64,000 nt of DNA. It comes from DYKG01 sp964596185 (GTDB taxonomy: Bacteria > Muiribacteriota > Ozemobacteria > Ozemobacterales > Ozemobacteraceae). Location: the NCBI GenBank assembly GCA_964596185.1, contig CAZQUE010000008.1, positions 41,259 to 105,258 on the forward strand, read 5' to 3'. Of this stretch, positions 1 to 9,462 are shown piece by piece. A program made the position numbers and the translations under genes. Position 1 is the first letter of the stretch, and each line of letters starts with the position of its first letter. Under the pieces are notes generated by a model, which saw only the letters and a list, made by a program, of their open reading frames with translations, was not told the DNA's origin and ran no database searches.

Positions 1-635
1 CCTGAGCTATCGCCTGAAGATGGGGTAGAAGGAGTGGTCGGTTCTGCAGCAGGGCCATCGGGTTCGTCACCAGGTTTGTCAGCAACGACCATGTCTTCGT
101 CGTCATCTTCGCCCGAGGCAATCTTTTCAGGTTCTGCGGGTTCGGGTTCCGGTTCATCGTCGTTCTTGTCTCCTGTGCCAAAAGCAGCCTCATTGTATGA
201 GTCGGAGAGAATATATTTGCCATTAACGAATTTGACGCTCCATTGGTAACCTGCGCCGCCGCCGGCAAAGCCGGTGGTGTTTGGGGTGGCAGATTTAATC
301 ATCATGTCTTTCATTTTATTGACACTCGAATTGACTGCGTCTTCCATATTTTTCTGGGCATCGGAATCTGAAGACTTGTTACCGTCGCTTGAAGAGGTAA
401 TATCGGTTATATCTGGGGTATTGCCGCTTTCGCCGAGGTCTTTCTGCTGTTTTTCCCAGCTTTCTTTGACCTCTTTGAGGTGTTCGTCCATTTTCTTCTG
501 GTATTCTTCTGCACGCTTTTTGGCAGCGGCTTCAGCTTCTGCGAAGGAGTCGAATTCCAGGTCGGCCGCCGGCAGAATACTAAAATTTGCCAGCAACAAC
601 AGGCCGGTTAAAAGGAATATGAAACACTTTTTCAT
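1..635 (-). CDS. Exported acidic coiled-coil protein, partial (C-terminus outside window)
   Basis: An open minus-strand frame runs from an ATG at 635 to the left edge without a stop, giving at least 211 residues. The start has a GGGAGAA ribosome site just upstream. Residues 1-25 form a signal peptide (Lys-Lys, then a Leu-rich core ending near LPAA). Residues 30-65 are a charged, Ala/Glu/Lys-rich probable coiled coil. A Ser/Asp-rich linker follows, then a short region with a Gly-Gly-Gly-Ala-Gly stretch and a Trp/Phe/Tyr-containing segment. The visible end is an acidic Glu/Pro/Asp/Ser-rich tail. No family is recognised. It is probably periplasmic or surface-exposed. Plus-strand frames over the same stretch are low-complexity mirrors of it. 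Confidence 0.8.
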   Translation of the reverse strand, partial: MKKCFIFLLTGLLLLANFSILPAADLEFDSFAEAEAAAKKRAEEYQKKMDEHLKEVKESWEKQQKDLGESGNTPDITDITSSSDGNKSSDSDAQKNMEDAVNSSVNKMKDMMIKSATPNTTGFAGGGAGYQWSVKFVNGKYILSDSYNEAAFGTGDKNDDEPEPEPAEPEKIASGEDDDEDMVVADKPGDEPDGPAAEPTTPSTPSSGDSS

Positions 636-665
636 GGCTTTCTCCCTTGATTTTCTTCCTGATCC

Positions 666-694
666 TATATAATTATAACTTTATTCTGGTACAA
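666..694 (-). promoter_or_regulatory. Possible promoter of the exported acidic protein
   Basis: On the minus strand TTGTAC and TATATA are 17 nt apart, about 30 nt upstream of the ATG at 635. An overlapping TATAAT (672-677) is an alternative -10. On the other strand a TATAAT at 735-740 could serve the divergent gene at 827, but it lacks a good -35. Confidence 0.3.
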
Positions 695-826
695 ACAGAA
701 CAAATATTCTTTTCCTGGGACAACCCCCCACTAATATAATAACGTTTTACAAGGCAAAAAAGTTTCATTTATTTTTTGTTTGCGGTAAGCTGCGTTTGTA
801 CAACAAATTTTATCGAGGTAAAGAAC

Positions 827-1207
827 ATGATCGATGAATCTTCGCAAAAGTTGATATCCTGTCGCGTCTGTGGCGTCATTATGGTAAAGCTTGCCCGAGA
901 TATCTGTTCAAAATGCTTTCAAAAGGAAGAAGAACTTTTTCAGAAGGTTAAAGGCTTTTTGCGTGCCAATCCTGGCGCAACGGTTCAGGAAGTGGCTCAG
1001 GCCATGAACTGCCCTGAAGAGCATGTAAAATATTTCATCACGTCGGGAAGGCTTGAAAGGGTTGGGGTTAAAGTTGCTCATCCTTGTCAGATTTGTCAGA
1101 AAACCATCCTTGACGGGATGATATGCCCGGAATGCAAGAGAAGTCTGAAAGATCAGGTCAGCACGCTCAAGAATGCAGCCGGAATTAAAGATGATGATGA
1201 ACGTTGA
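827..1207 (+). CDS. YvyF-like protein with two zinc ribbons (TIGR03826-type)
   Basis: The 126-residue protein starts at ATG 827, preceded by GAGGTAAAG; an upstream in-frame ATG at 776 lacks a ribosome site. It has a CxxC pair at 12/15 and another at 27/30, a helical region with a helix-turn-helix look (about 35-80: NPGATVQEVA..., TSGRLERVG), then CxxC at 87/90 and 100/103. This order matches the flagellar-operon protein family that includes Bacillus YvyF, from memory of the family. The role of that family is not well defined; DNA or protein binding through the ribbons is inferred. No flagellar genes are nearby. A paralogue with the same Cys spacing lies at 21302-21823. Confidence 0.75.
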   Translation: MIDESSQKLISCRVCGVIMVKLARDICSKCFQKEEELFQKVKGFLRANPGATVQEVAQAMNCPEEHVKYFITSGRLERVGVKVAHPCQICQKTILDGMICPECKRSLKDQVSTLKNAAGIKDDDER

Positions 1208-1302
1208 AAAATACTGGTAAATTTTCCGGAAAAAGCTGCGCTTTGTTCAGGTGCCTGTAATCGAACTCAAGACCCGACTTTTAAATTGTCATGGTCGAAA
1301 AG

Positions 1303-1331
1303 TTGCAATGCCCCTGACACTGTGCTAGACT
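1303..1331 (+). promoter_or_regulatory. Candidate promoter for the coiled-coil/valS gene group
   Basis: TTGCAA (1303-1308) and TAGACT (1326-1331) are separated by 17 nt, in the 264-nt gap before the gene at 1472. A 6-bp inverted repeat, CAGACC/GGTCTG (1377-1382 and 1391-1396), follows in the presumed leader without a T-run. The assignment is tentative. Confidence 0.35.
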
Positions 1332-1471
1332 TTTCTGGTTTAGGGCGATTGGCTCTATTACAGTTCGAATTTGCCACAGACCTTTTCTGAGGTCTGATTG
1401 GCGCTTAGGCTGGCGGTCAATCATTCTGCTATTGTATTGAAATCATTCTGTTTGAATTGTAGGGAGATGGT

Positions 1472-3610
1472 ATGAATCCAGACGGAAATGGGGAGATCAG
1501 CAACGAATTCTTCAAGAAGTTGAACCAGCAGATTGTTCAGAAAGATAATCTGATCAAATTGCTTCAGCTTCAGATTCGCAACCTCAAAAACCAGATTGAA
1601 GCTGGTGGTGCAGGTTCGGAAGATTCGGCTGAAATGAAGAAGGCACTTGAAGAGAAGTCTCTTGAAATTGAAAAAATTCAGGCTGAGCTCAATGAACAAA
1701 GATCTCAGTTTGACAATTTCAGTAAAGAAAAAGAAGAGCAGATTCAGGCTCTTAATCGCATGCTCGAAGAGCAGCAGGGTGGCGGCGGAATTGAAACAAT
1801 TGAAGATCCGCGCGTGCCTGAGCTGGAAGCGCAGATCGCAGCTTTGACCGCTGAACTTGAAGGTCTGAAAGCGGCGAGTGCTGACGCGACACCTTATCTG
1901 ACCGCAGATCTGGCGGCTAAAGATTTGCTGATAGAGCAGCTGCAACAGGAACTGGAGGCGGCCCGGTCCGCGCCGAGTGGTGGCGAAACTGAAGCGGTGC
2001 AGCAGTTCCGCATCGAGGCCGAGGCGGCCAAGGCAGAATTGCAGCAGGCCGAAGTGGCCATGACACAGTTTTCCGCGCAAATTCAGGAAAAGGACGCCCT
2101 GATCGAAGAGCTTAAGCTCGCGGTTCAGGAGAATAAATCCGACGATTCTGCGCAGAATCGCATCATGGAACTTGAGCAGGATGTGGAAACACTCAGAAAC
2201 CTTCTGGCTGAAAAAGACGAGGCTCTGGGCGCCGGTTCTGGTGCAGAACCCGCCGTTGATCCTCAGCTTCAGCAAAACCTTGCTGAGGCCCAGGCCGAAA
2301 TCGAAATGCTCAAATCTCGTCTGGCAGAATTGCAGAATGCTGCTCCGGCTCTCCCTCCCGGAGTGGAAGAAGAATTGGTCAAACTGCGAGAAGAAAATGC
2401 CCAGATCGATGAAATCAAACAGAAAATGACTCAATTACAGGCTGATTCTGAACAGTTGGCCGAGATGGCAATGAAATTGACTGCTGCCGAGTCCGACCGC
2501 GAGCAGATGGCTGATCAGCTTGAAAAGCTGCAGAGTCAGGAAGAAACTGAAGAAGAGCAGGCTCTCAGGCTTGAAGTTGCGAAGCTTAAAGAATCGCTTG
2601 AAAGCAAAGATGCAGAAATCGCCAAATTGCGTGTTTCAATTGAAGCGCGAGGCGACGACAGCATGAGTGACCCGGCTTTGCGCGAAGAGGTCGAGCAGTT
2701 GACCCGCCAGGTTGCCGACCAGTTGCTGGCAATTCAGAATTTTGAAGGTATGCTCAACAAGGCCAAAGAGCAGATCGATGCCAAGACCCATGAGATTGAA
2801 ATGCTCAAGGGGCGCTTGTCACAAACCGAAGAGCCGCAACAGATTATCCCGGTAACCGGCGACAGTGAAATAATCAGCAGCTTTATCGATTTTTTCGATG
2901 GCCTCGACTCTTTGTTGGCAAGAAATCCTTTGCCTGAACTGCAAACCTTGCATCAGAAACTTCTTGATCGGTTGATTATTCCCAATCAGATCAATTATGT
3001 GCCGGTTATTTCCGAAGAATTCGATCCTGAAAAGCATATTGCTACCGATTACTTCCGTTCTGACAAATTCCCTGAAAGATGTGTCGTTTTTGAAGTTGAA
3101 AAGGGCTATGCCAAAGGCGATAACATTATCAAGAAATCCAAGGTTTGGGTTGTTCAGAACCTGTTCAATTGTCTTGAATGCAATACGATGCAGAGCAATC
3201 CTGACAGCCGCTTTTGCCACATGTGCGGCGCCAAAATGGTCGCTCCCAACGGATTGCCGGTTGACAGCCTGCCGGAATTCTCGCCGACCCCGGCCACCTA
3301 TCAGCGTTTTGCTGAAAGAATGGCTGAAAAAGGCAATGTCGAGCAGGCAAAAGAGTATCTCCAGTCCGGCCTCAACCTCGATGCCAATTTCGTGCCTCTG
3401 TTGACCAAGCTTGGCGAAATTCTCGCTTCCGAATCAAATTATGAAGAAGCGCTTGAGCTGCTGAAAAAGGCTTACAACCTCAAGAAAGATGCCAAGATTC
3501 AGGAAAAAATCAGCGCTATCGAGGTTAAACTCAACATCTTCAAGCAGGCGCAAAGCCTCAAGCTTGACCCTGAAGAATTCAGCAAGCTTGTCAATCTGAT
3601 CCAAAAATAA
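1472..3610 (+). CDS. Long coiled-coil protein with zinc ribbon and C-terminal TPRs
   Basis: The 712-residue protein begins at ATG 1472 after GGGAG. Residues 1 to about 460 are rich in Glu, Gln, Leu and Ala with heptad character and almost no Gly/Pro apart from short linkers, so a long parallel coiled coil is expected. A compact domain follows (about 465-560), then a four-Cys zinc ribbon (C567, C570, C582, C585), then two or three TPR-like helical pairs (about 600-700). There is no signal peptide or membrane segment, so it should be cytoplasmic. Only 19 nt separate it from valS, so the two are probably co-transcribed. I do not recognise the family. A scaffold or polarity role would fit the architecture but is a guess. 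Confidence 0.85.
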   Translation: MNPDGNGEISNEFFKKLNQQIVQKDNLIKLLQLQIRNLKNQIEAGGAGSEDSAEMKKALEEKSLEIEKIQAELNEQRSQFDNFSKEKEEQIQALNRMLEEQQGGGGIETIEDPRVPELEAQIAALTAELEGLKAASADATPYLTADLAAKDLLIEQLQQELEAARSAPSGGETEAVQQFRIEAEAAKAELQQAEVAMTQFSAQIQEKDALIEELKLAVQENKSDDSAQNRIMELEQDVETLRNLLAEKDEALGAGSGAEPAVDPQLQQNLAEAQAEIEMLKSRLAELQNAAPALPPGVEEELVKLREENAQIDEIKQKMTQLQADSEQLAEMAMKLTAAESDREQMADQLEKLQSQEETEEEQALRLEVAKLKESLESKDAEIAKLRVSIEARGDDSMSDPALREEVEQLTRQVADQLLAIQNFEGMLNKAKEQIDAKTHEIEMLKGRLSQTEEPQQIIPVTGDSEIISSFIDFFDGLDSLLARNPLPELQTLHQKLLDRLIIPNQINYVPVISEEFDPEKHIATDYFRSDKFPERCVVFEVEKGYAKGDNIIKKSKVWVVQNLFNCLECNTMQSNPDSRFCHMCGAKMVAPNGLPVDSLPEFSPTPATYQRFAERMAEKGNVEQAKEYLQSGLNLDANFVPLLTKLGEILASESNYEEALELLKKAYNLKKDAKIQEKISAIEVKLNIFKQAQSLKLDPEEFSKLVNLIQK

Positions 3611-3629
3611 ATCTCAGGAAACCCGCTAT

Positions 3630-6293
3630 ATGTCACAGAATCCCGATATCCTTCCAAAAGCCTACGATCCTAGCCAGGTTGAAACTTCAACCTATCAGAA
3701 ATGGGAAGAAAACAAGTGCTTTCATGCCGATGAAAAAAAAGACAAGGAAACCTACTGTATTGTAATCCCGCCGCCAAACGTCACCGGAATGCTGACCATG
3801 GGGCATGTTCTTAACAATACTCTTCAGGATATCCTGATCAGATACCATCGCATGCTTGGTCGCGAAACACTTTGGTTGCCCGGCACCGATCATGCCGGCA
3901 TCGCAACCCAGAACGTCGTAGAAAAAGCTCTTGCCAAAGAAAAAATTTCCCGTCACGACCTCGGTCGCGAAAAGTTTCTTGAAAAGGTCTGGGCCTGGAA
4001 GGAAAAATACGGGGGCATCATTCTTAGCCAGTTAAAAAGGCTTGGCTGCTCCTGCGATTGGGAACGTGAGCGTTTCACCATGGACGAGGGCCTGAGCGAA
4101 GCTGTTCAGAAATGCTTTATCAAGCTTTACAATGATGGCATGATTTACAAGGGAAAATACATCATCAACTGGTGCCCGCGTTGTCGCACCGCCCTTTCTG
4201 ATGAAGAAAAAATCCCGGAAGACACCAAAGGCAACCTCTGGCACATAAAATATCCGCGAAAAGACGGTAAAGGCCATGTTATCGTTGCCACCACCCGTCC
4301 TGAAACCATGCTTGGTGACACCGCGGTCGCGGTTAATCCTGCCGACGAGCGTTATGCCGATCTGGTTGGTAAAACCCTTGTTCTGCCTTTTGTTAACCGC
4401 GAAATCCCGGTTATCGTCGATGAATACGTCGATAGAGAATTTGGTTCCGGTGCAGTAAAAATTACTCCGGCTCATGACCCCAACGATTTCGAAATGGGGC
4501 GCCGCCATAACCTCGAACAGATCATCGTCATGGACGAAGGTGGGGTAATGAACGAGCTGGCCGGAGAATTTGCCGGCATGGATCGTTTTGCGGCAAGAAA
4601 AGCGATTGTCGAAGCCCTTGAAGAAAAAGGGTTGCTAGAAAAAATTGAAGATCACGAGCTTGCCGTCGGTCATTGCGAGCGCTGCAAAACAGTCATCGAA
4701 CCATATCTTTCAGACCAGTGGTTCGTAAAAATGAAACCTCTTGCTGAAAAAGCGATTGAAGCGGTTAAAAGCGGCAAGCTGAGATTTACGCCGAACCGCT
4801 GGATTGGCGTCTACCTGCACTGGATGGAAAATATCCGTGACTGGTGCATCAGCAGACAGCTCTGGTGGGGTCACCGTATTCCGGCCTATACCTGCCAAAG
4901 TTGCCAGGAAGTCATGGTTGCTGCTCAACAGCCTGAAAAGTGCCCAAAATGTGGTGCCACTACTGGTATTTTACAGGATGAAGACGTGCTCGATACCTGG
5001 TTCTCATCCTGGTTGTGGCCTTTTTCAACCATGGGCTGGCCTGAAGATACCGAAACTTTGCGCCGATTTTATCCGACCGATACTCTGGTGACCGGCCCCG
5101 ACATCATTTTCTTCTGGGTTGCCAGAATGGTTATGGCCGGCTATTATTTCGTCGATGAATGCCCGTTTCACGATGTTTACTTCACCAGCATCGTTCGCGA
5201 CATGAAAGGTCGCAAAATGAGTAAATCGCTGGGCAATTCACCCGATCCGCTCGATATCATCGCGACTTACGGCGCAGATGCTTTGCGCTATACCGTCATT
5301 TCACTCGCTCCAGTAGGTCAGGATATCAAATTCGCCGAAAACAAGGTAGAAATTGGGCGCAACTTCGCCAACAAGCTTTGGAATGCTTCAAGATTCGTGC
5401 TCATGAATCTCGAAGGCGCAACCTGCTCTATCGAAGCGGATCTACCCGCTCAGGAGAAAATGAGTCCGGCTGATCGCTGGATCATTTCGCGAATGAATTT
5501 CGCCGTCGATCAGGTTGCTGAAAACCTTGCCGAAGGCAGTTTCAAGTTCAACGACGCTCTCAAGGTCGTTTATGAATTTATTTGGAACGATTTCTGTGAC
5601 TGGTATATCGAGATGTCCAAGCCGGTTCTTTTCGGCGGCGATGCTCAAGCAAAGGCCGTCGTTCAACAGGTTCTGGTAACCTGCCTTGACGGTGCGCTGA
5701 AGATTCTTCATCCGTTCATGCCATTCATAACCGAAGAAATCTGGCAGAAATTGCCTGGCAGCAAGGGCTTTCTCATGCAGGCTTCGTTCCCGGTCGTAAA
5801 TCAGTCGCTGGTTAATATTCCTCTGGAACAGGAAATTGCCGAATTGATGGAAGCGGTTCGTGTCATTCGTAACCTGAGAGCATCTGCAAATATTTCACCG
5901 GCAAAGAAGGTGGCAGTACGGGTTGTCGAAGGCCCGCAAACTTCGCAGGTCTTTTCCAATCATCAGGCAATGATCTGCAATCTTGCCGGCGTCGAAAAGT
6001 TTGAACTGGTCGGCGGCAAGCCGTCCGGGCATCTGGTTGGGTTGATGGGCGCTGCAGAAGTTTGCCTCGATCTGGCCGGAGTAATCGACGTTGAGGCTGA
6101 AAAAGCCAGGGTCGAAAACGAACTTGCAAAAATCGAAAAAGAGATGGCAAAGATTTCAGTAAAACTTGAAAATCAAAGCTTCGTTCAGAAAGCGCCGCCA
6201 GAAGTTGTTGAAAAGATTCGCGATGGCATTGCCGAATACGAGGCGCAGATCGTCAAGTTAAAAGAATATCAGATGGAACTGGGGAAAATTTAA
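3630..6293 (+). CDS. valS: Valine--tRNA ligase
   Basis: Charges tRNA-Val with valine in the cytoplasm. The 887-residue length is normal for bacterial ValRS. The class I HIGH-type motif is at about 56-60 (PPPNVTG...MGH), and KMSKS is at 529-533. The editing domain (CP1) lies between about 190 and 350, with the TTRPET motif and the TPAHDPNDFEMG stretch. A CxxC...CPKCG zinc ribbon precedes the DEDVLDTWFSS motif. An anticodon-binding domain and a C-terminal coiled-coil arm (about 815-887) complete the protein. The start follows CAGGAAA. It is followed after 3 nt by tyrS, forming a synthetase operon. Confidence 0.98.
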   Translation: MSQNPDILPKAYDPSQVETSTYQKWEENKCFHADEKKDKETYCIVIPPPNVTGMLTMGHVLNNTLQDILIRYHRMLGRETLWLPGTDHAGIATQNVVEKALAKEKISRHDLGREKFLEKVWAWKEKYGGIILSQLKRLGCSCDWERERFTMDEGLSEAVQKCFIKLYNDGMIYKGKYIINWCPRCRTALSDEEKIPEDTKGNLWHIKYPRKDGKGHVIVATTRPETMLGDTAVAVNPADERYADLVGKTLVLPFVNREIPVIVDEYVDREFGSGAVKITPAHDPNDFEMGRRHNLEQIIVMDEGGVMNELAGEFAGMDRFAARKAIVEALEEKGLLEKIEDHELAVGHCERCKTVIEPYLSDQWFVKMKPLAEKAIEAVKSGKLRFTPNRWIGVYLHWMENIRDWCISRQLWWGHRIPAYTCQSCQEVMVAAQQPEKCPKCGATTGILQDEDVLDTWFSSWLWPFSTMGWPEDTETLRRFYPTDTLVTGPDIIFFWVARMVMAGYYFVDECPFHDVYFTSIVRDMKGRKMSKSLGNSPDPLDIIATYGADALRYTVISLAPVGQDIKFAENKVEIGRNFANKLWNASRFVLMNLEGATCSIEADLPAQEKMSPADRWIISRMNFAVDQVAENLAEGSFKFNDALKVVYEFIWNDFCDWYIEMSKPVLFGGDAQAKAVVQQVLVTCLDGALKILHPFMPFITEEIWQKLPGSKGFLMQASFPVVNQSLVNIPLEQEIAELMEAVRVIRNLRASANISPAKKVAVRVVEGPQTSQVFSNHQAMICNLAGVEKFELVGGKPSGHLVGLMGAAEVCLDLAGVIDVEAEKARVENELAKIEKEMAKISVKLENQSFVQKAPPEVVEKIRDGIAEYEAQIVKLKEYQMELGKI

Positions 6294-6296
6294 GCC

Positions 6297-7523
6297 GTGA
6301 AATTCAGTGCAACACCTAAAGAACAGCTTGAAATAATCGCTACCGGCACTGCCGATATCGTTTCCAGAGAAGAATTGCTCAAAAAACTCGAAAAGTCTTA
6401 CCAGACCGGAAAGCCTTTGCAGGTAAAACTCGGCGCTGATCCTTCCGCGCCAGATATTCACCTCGGCCATACCGTGGTATTGCAGAAAATGCGGCAGTTT
6501 CAGGCGCTTGGTCATGAAGTCGTCTTTCTTATCGGTGATTTCACCGGGCGAATCGGCGATCCTACCGGCAAAAAGAAGACCAGACCTGCGCTTACAGAAG
6601 AAGAAGTCATAGCCAATGCTGAAACATACAAAAAGCAGATCGGCAAGATTCTCGATCTTGAAAAGACCAGAATAGTTTTTAATTCAGACTGGCTGGGAAA
6701 AATGACCTTTGCTGACGTGCTCAAGCTAAGTTCGCAATATACCGTGGCGCGCATGCTCGAACGTGACGATTTTGAAAAACGCTTCAAAAGTCACGTCCCG
6801 ATCAGCATTGTCGAGTTCATGTATCCGCTGATGCAGGGATATGATTCGGTCGCGCTACGTTCCGACATCGAAATCGGCGGGGTCGACCAGACCTTCAACC
6901 TTCTTGTTGGCCGCGAACTACAGAGATCCTACGGCCAGGAACCCCAGGTTACTCTGACCATGCCGATTCTCGAAGGCCTTGACGGCAAGGAAAAAATGTC
7001 GAAAAGCCTCGGTAACTATGTCGGCATCGATGAAGAACCGGGTCAGATCTACGGCAAACTCATGTCGATTCCCGATGAATTGATGCTCAAATATTATGAG
7101 TTGCTAACCGACATCGGGCTTGAAGAGCTCAAAAATGTTAAAGAGCGGATTGTCAGCGAGCCTAAAAAGGTAAAAATGATGCTGGCCCGGCAGATTACCT
7201 CACAGTATTGGGGCGCCGAAGCTGGCCAGGCGGCAGAAGCTGAATTTGAAAAGATTTTTGGCAAAACCGGCGACGGTTTGCCTGATGAAATAGAAGAAGT
7301 GACGCTTGAAATACCCGCCGAAGGTATTTCGCTGCTTAAGCTTCTGACCACGGTTAACCTTGCTGAAAGCGGCGGTGACGCCCGACGCAAAGTGCAGCAG
7401 GGTGGCGTTAAGGTCGACCAGCAAAAGGTCACCGATGGTCAGAAATTGTATCTGCCCGGCTCTGAATTCATAATTCAGGCAGGCAAGCGCGACTTTCGAA
7501 AAGTCGTTTTAAAAAACGCATAA
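6297..7523 (+). CDS. tyrS: Tyrosine--tRNA ligase (TyrZ-like type)
   Basis: The 408-residue class I synthetase charges tRNA-Tyr. It starts with GTG, 3 nt after the valS stop, so translational coupling is likely. The HIGH-type motif is HLGH at 55-58 within KLGADPSAPD, and KMSKS is at 233-237. The RIGDPTG segment and KMSKSLGNYVG are typical of the second bacterial TyrRS type (TyrZ-like), not the E. coli TyrS type. A C-terminal S4 RNA-binding domain spans about 345-405 (GGDARRKVQQGGVKVD). No other TyrRS is seen in the window, so it may be the housekeeping enzyme. Confidence 0.97.
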   Translation: MKFSATPKEQLEIIATGTADIVSREELLKKLEKSYQTGKPLQVKLGADPSAPDIHLGHTVVLQKMRQFQALGHEVVFLIGDFTGRIGDPTGKKKTRPALTEEEVIANAETYKKQIGKILDLEKTRIVFNSDWLGKMTFADVLKLSSQYTVARMLERDDFEKRFKSHVPISIVEFMYPLMQGYDSVALRSDIEIGGVDQTFNLLVGRELQRSYGQEPQVTLTMPILEGLDGKEKMSKSLGNYVGIDEEPGQIYGKLMSIPDELMLKYYELLTDIGLEELKNVKERIVSEPKKVKMMLARQITSQYWGAEAGQAAEAEFEKIFGKTGDGLPDEIEEVTLEIPAEGISLLKLLTTVNLAESGGDARRKVQQGGVKVDQQKVTDGQKLYLPGSEFIIQAGKRDFRKVVLKNA

Positions 7524-7551
7524 CAGGTTGTAACGGATATAAGGAGACAAT

Positions 7552-9462
7552 ATGTCGCAGATGATTCAATTGAAGCTCCCTGATGGCAAAATTATCGAAC
7601 TCGAACAGGGCGCAACCGTTCAGGATGCAGCCATGAAAATCGGCCCCGGCCTGGCAAAAGCCGCGTTGGCCGGAAAAATAGACGGAAAACTCACAGACCT
7701 GCGCGCACCCTTGCGTGAGTCGGCAGACCTGGAAATAGTCACCGGCAAGTCCCCTGAAGCCCCGGAAGTCTATCGCCACTCAATGGCCCACATTATGGCC
7801 GAAGCGATTCTTCAGCTGTTCCCCGAGGCTCAGTTCGGCATTGGCCCGACAATTGAAAACGGGTTCTACTATGATTTTCTTTTGCCGCGCGCTCTCACTG
7901 CCGATGATCTTGAAATCGTCGAAAAGAAAATGAAAGACGTAATTGCTTCGAAAACTCCGTTTGAAAGACGAGAAGTGACTAAAGAAGAAGCATTGAAGAT
8001 GTTTAAAGAATTCAATCAGCCATTTAAACTTGAGCTGATTGAAGAACTTGAAGATCAGACGATAACCGTCTTTTCGCAAGGCGGTTTTGTCGATTTGTGT
8101 CGTGGGCCGCATGTTCCCGATTCAGGCGTAGTCAAGAATTTCAAGCTTCTGAGCATTGCCGGCGCCTATTGGCGTGGCGATGAAAAGCGCCCGATGCTGC
8201 AGCGCATTTACGGAACCGCTTTCGGTAGTAAAGAAGAGCTCAAAGAGTATCTCGATCGTCTTGAAGAAGCGAAAAAGCGCGATCATCGCAAACTTGGCAA
8301 GGAACTCGACCTCTTTTCAACCCAGGAAGAAGTTGGACCGGGCCTGGTGTTCTGGCATCCGAAGGGTGCGAGAATCAGACACGAAATCGAATCTTTCTGG
8401 AAAGAAATGCATTATCGCAACGGCTATGAGCTGATGTATACGCCGCATATCGGTCAGAGCTGGCTCTGGGAAACCAGTGGCCATCTTGATTTCTACAAAG
8501 ACTCGATGTACAGCCCAATGGAAATAGATGGTGCAGATTACTTCATCAAACCGATGAATTGCCCTTTCCACATTATGATCTACAAATCACAGGTTCGCTC
8601 TTATCGCGATCTGCCACTGCGTTGGGCTGAACTTGGCACAGTTTACCGCTATGAAAAAAGCGGAGTTCTGCATGGCTTGCTGCGAGTGCGCGGTTTCACC
8701 CAGGATGACGCACATATCATCTGCACTCCGGAACAGATTGAAGATGAAATTCGCGAGGTTCTGCGTTTCAGTCTTTCTCTCTGGAAAGCTTTCGGATTCT
8801 CTAGTATCAAAGCTTATCTTGCCACACGACCTGCCAAGGCCGTCGGCGATGAAAGTCGCTGGAATCAGGCGATCGAAGCTTTGAATCGTGCGGTTGAGGC
8901 AGAAGGCCTTGAATGCGAAGTTGATGACGGTGGCGGCGCTTTCTATGGTCCGAAAATCGACCTTAAAATCAAAGACGCAATTGGCCGCGAATGGCAAATG
9001 ACCACGATTCAGTTCGACTTCAACCTTCCTGAGCGATTTGACATGACCTACGTCGGTTCTGATGGCAATCGCCATCGCCCCTATATGGTGCATCGCGCCC
9101 TGCTCGGTTCGCTCGAGCGCTTTTTCGGCGTTCTGGTCGAGCACTATGGCGGCGCAATGCCGGTCTGGCTTTCGCCGATTCAGGCGAGAGTCATGCCTAT
9201 TTCCGACAAGCAGGCCGACTATGCTCGCGAAATCAACAAAAAGCTTCGTGCTGCCGGCGTGCGCTCTGAGCTTGATGACCGCAGCGACAAGATCGGCTAC
9301 AGAATTCGCCAGGCACAGCTCGAAAAGGTTCCGTTCATGATCATTCTCGGTGATCAGGAAAGTGAAAACTCGACGATTACCGTGCGTTTGCGCAATGGTG
9401 AAAACCTCAATCAGGTAAAACTTGAAGATTTCGTTAAGGAACAGGAATGGAAAAAACTGTAA
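7552..9462 (+). CDS. thrS: Threonine--tRNA ligase
   Basis: The 636-residue class II synthetase charges tRNA-Thr and edits Ser-tRNA-Thr. It begins after AAGGAGA. A TGS domain spans 1-64. The editing domain has the H76-xxx-H80 pair and a CRGPHVP segment. The catalytic core carries the zinc ligands C337, H388 and H514 (MNCPFH, QDDAHI, MVHRALLGS). The anticodon-binding domain occupies about 535-636. Length and order match the full-length bacterial enzyme. Its end overlaps the start of the next gene by 16 nt. No T-box leader is evident in the 28-nt gap upstream. Confidence 0.98.
   Translation: MSQMIQLKLPDGKIIELEQGATVQDAAMKIGPGLAKAALAGKIDGKLTDLRAPLRESADLEIVTGKSPEAPEVYRHSMAHIMAEAILQLFPEAQFGIGPTIENGFYYDFLLPRALTADDLEIVEKKMKDVIASKTPFERREVTKEEALKMFKEFNQPFKLELIEELEDQTITVFSQGGFVDLCRGPHVPDSGVVKNFKLLSIAGAYWRGDEKRPMLQRIYGTAFGSKEELKEYLDRLEEAKKRDHRKLGKELDLFSTQEEVGPGLVFWHPKGARIRHEIESFWKEMHYRNGYELMYTPHIGQSWLWETSGHLDFYKDSMYSPMEIDGADYFIKPMNCPFHIMIYKSQVRSYRDLPLRWAELGTVYRYEKSGVLHGLLRVRGFTQDDAHIICTPEQIEDEIREVLRFSLSLWKAFGFSSIKAYLATRPAKAVGDESRWNQAIEALNRAVEAEGLECEVDDGGGAFYGPKIDLKIKDAIGREWQMTTIQFDFNLPERFDMTYVGSDGNRHRPYMVHRALLGSLERFFGVLVEHYGGAMPVWLSPIQARVMPISDKQADYAREINKKLRAAGVRSELDDRSDKIGYRIRQAQLEKVPFMIILGDQESENSTITVRLRNGENLNQVKLEDFVKEQEWKKL

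Noticed and set aside
34..672. Plus-strand frames of 71 and 132 residues
   Set aside because: They mirror the Asp/Glu-rich minus-strand exported protein; composition is Ser-rich and there is no ribosome site.
1208..1471. tRNA gene or riboswitch in the gap before 1472
   Set aside because: No cloverleaf or known aptamer core visible; only a 6-bp hairpin and a weak promoter.
1421..2434. Minus-strand frame of 337 residues
   Set aside because: It is antisense to the coiled-coil gene; its Phe/Leu-rich composition mirrors the Glu/Lys codons of that gene.
7524..7551. T-box leader for thrS
   Set aside because: The gap is only 28 nt, far too short for a T-box.
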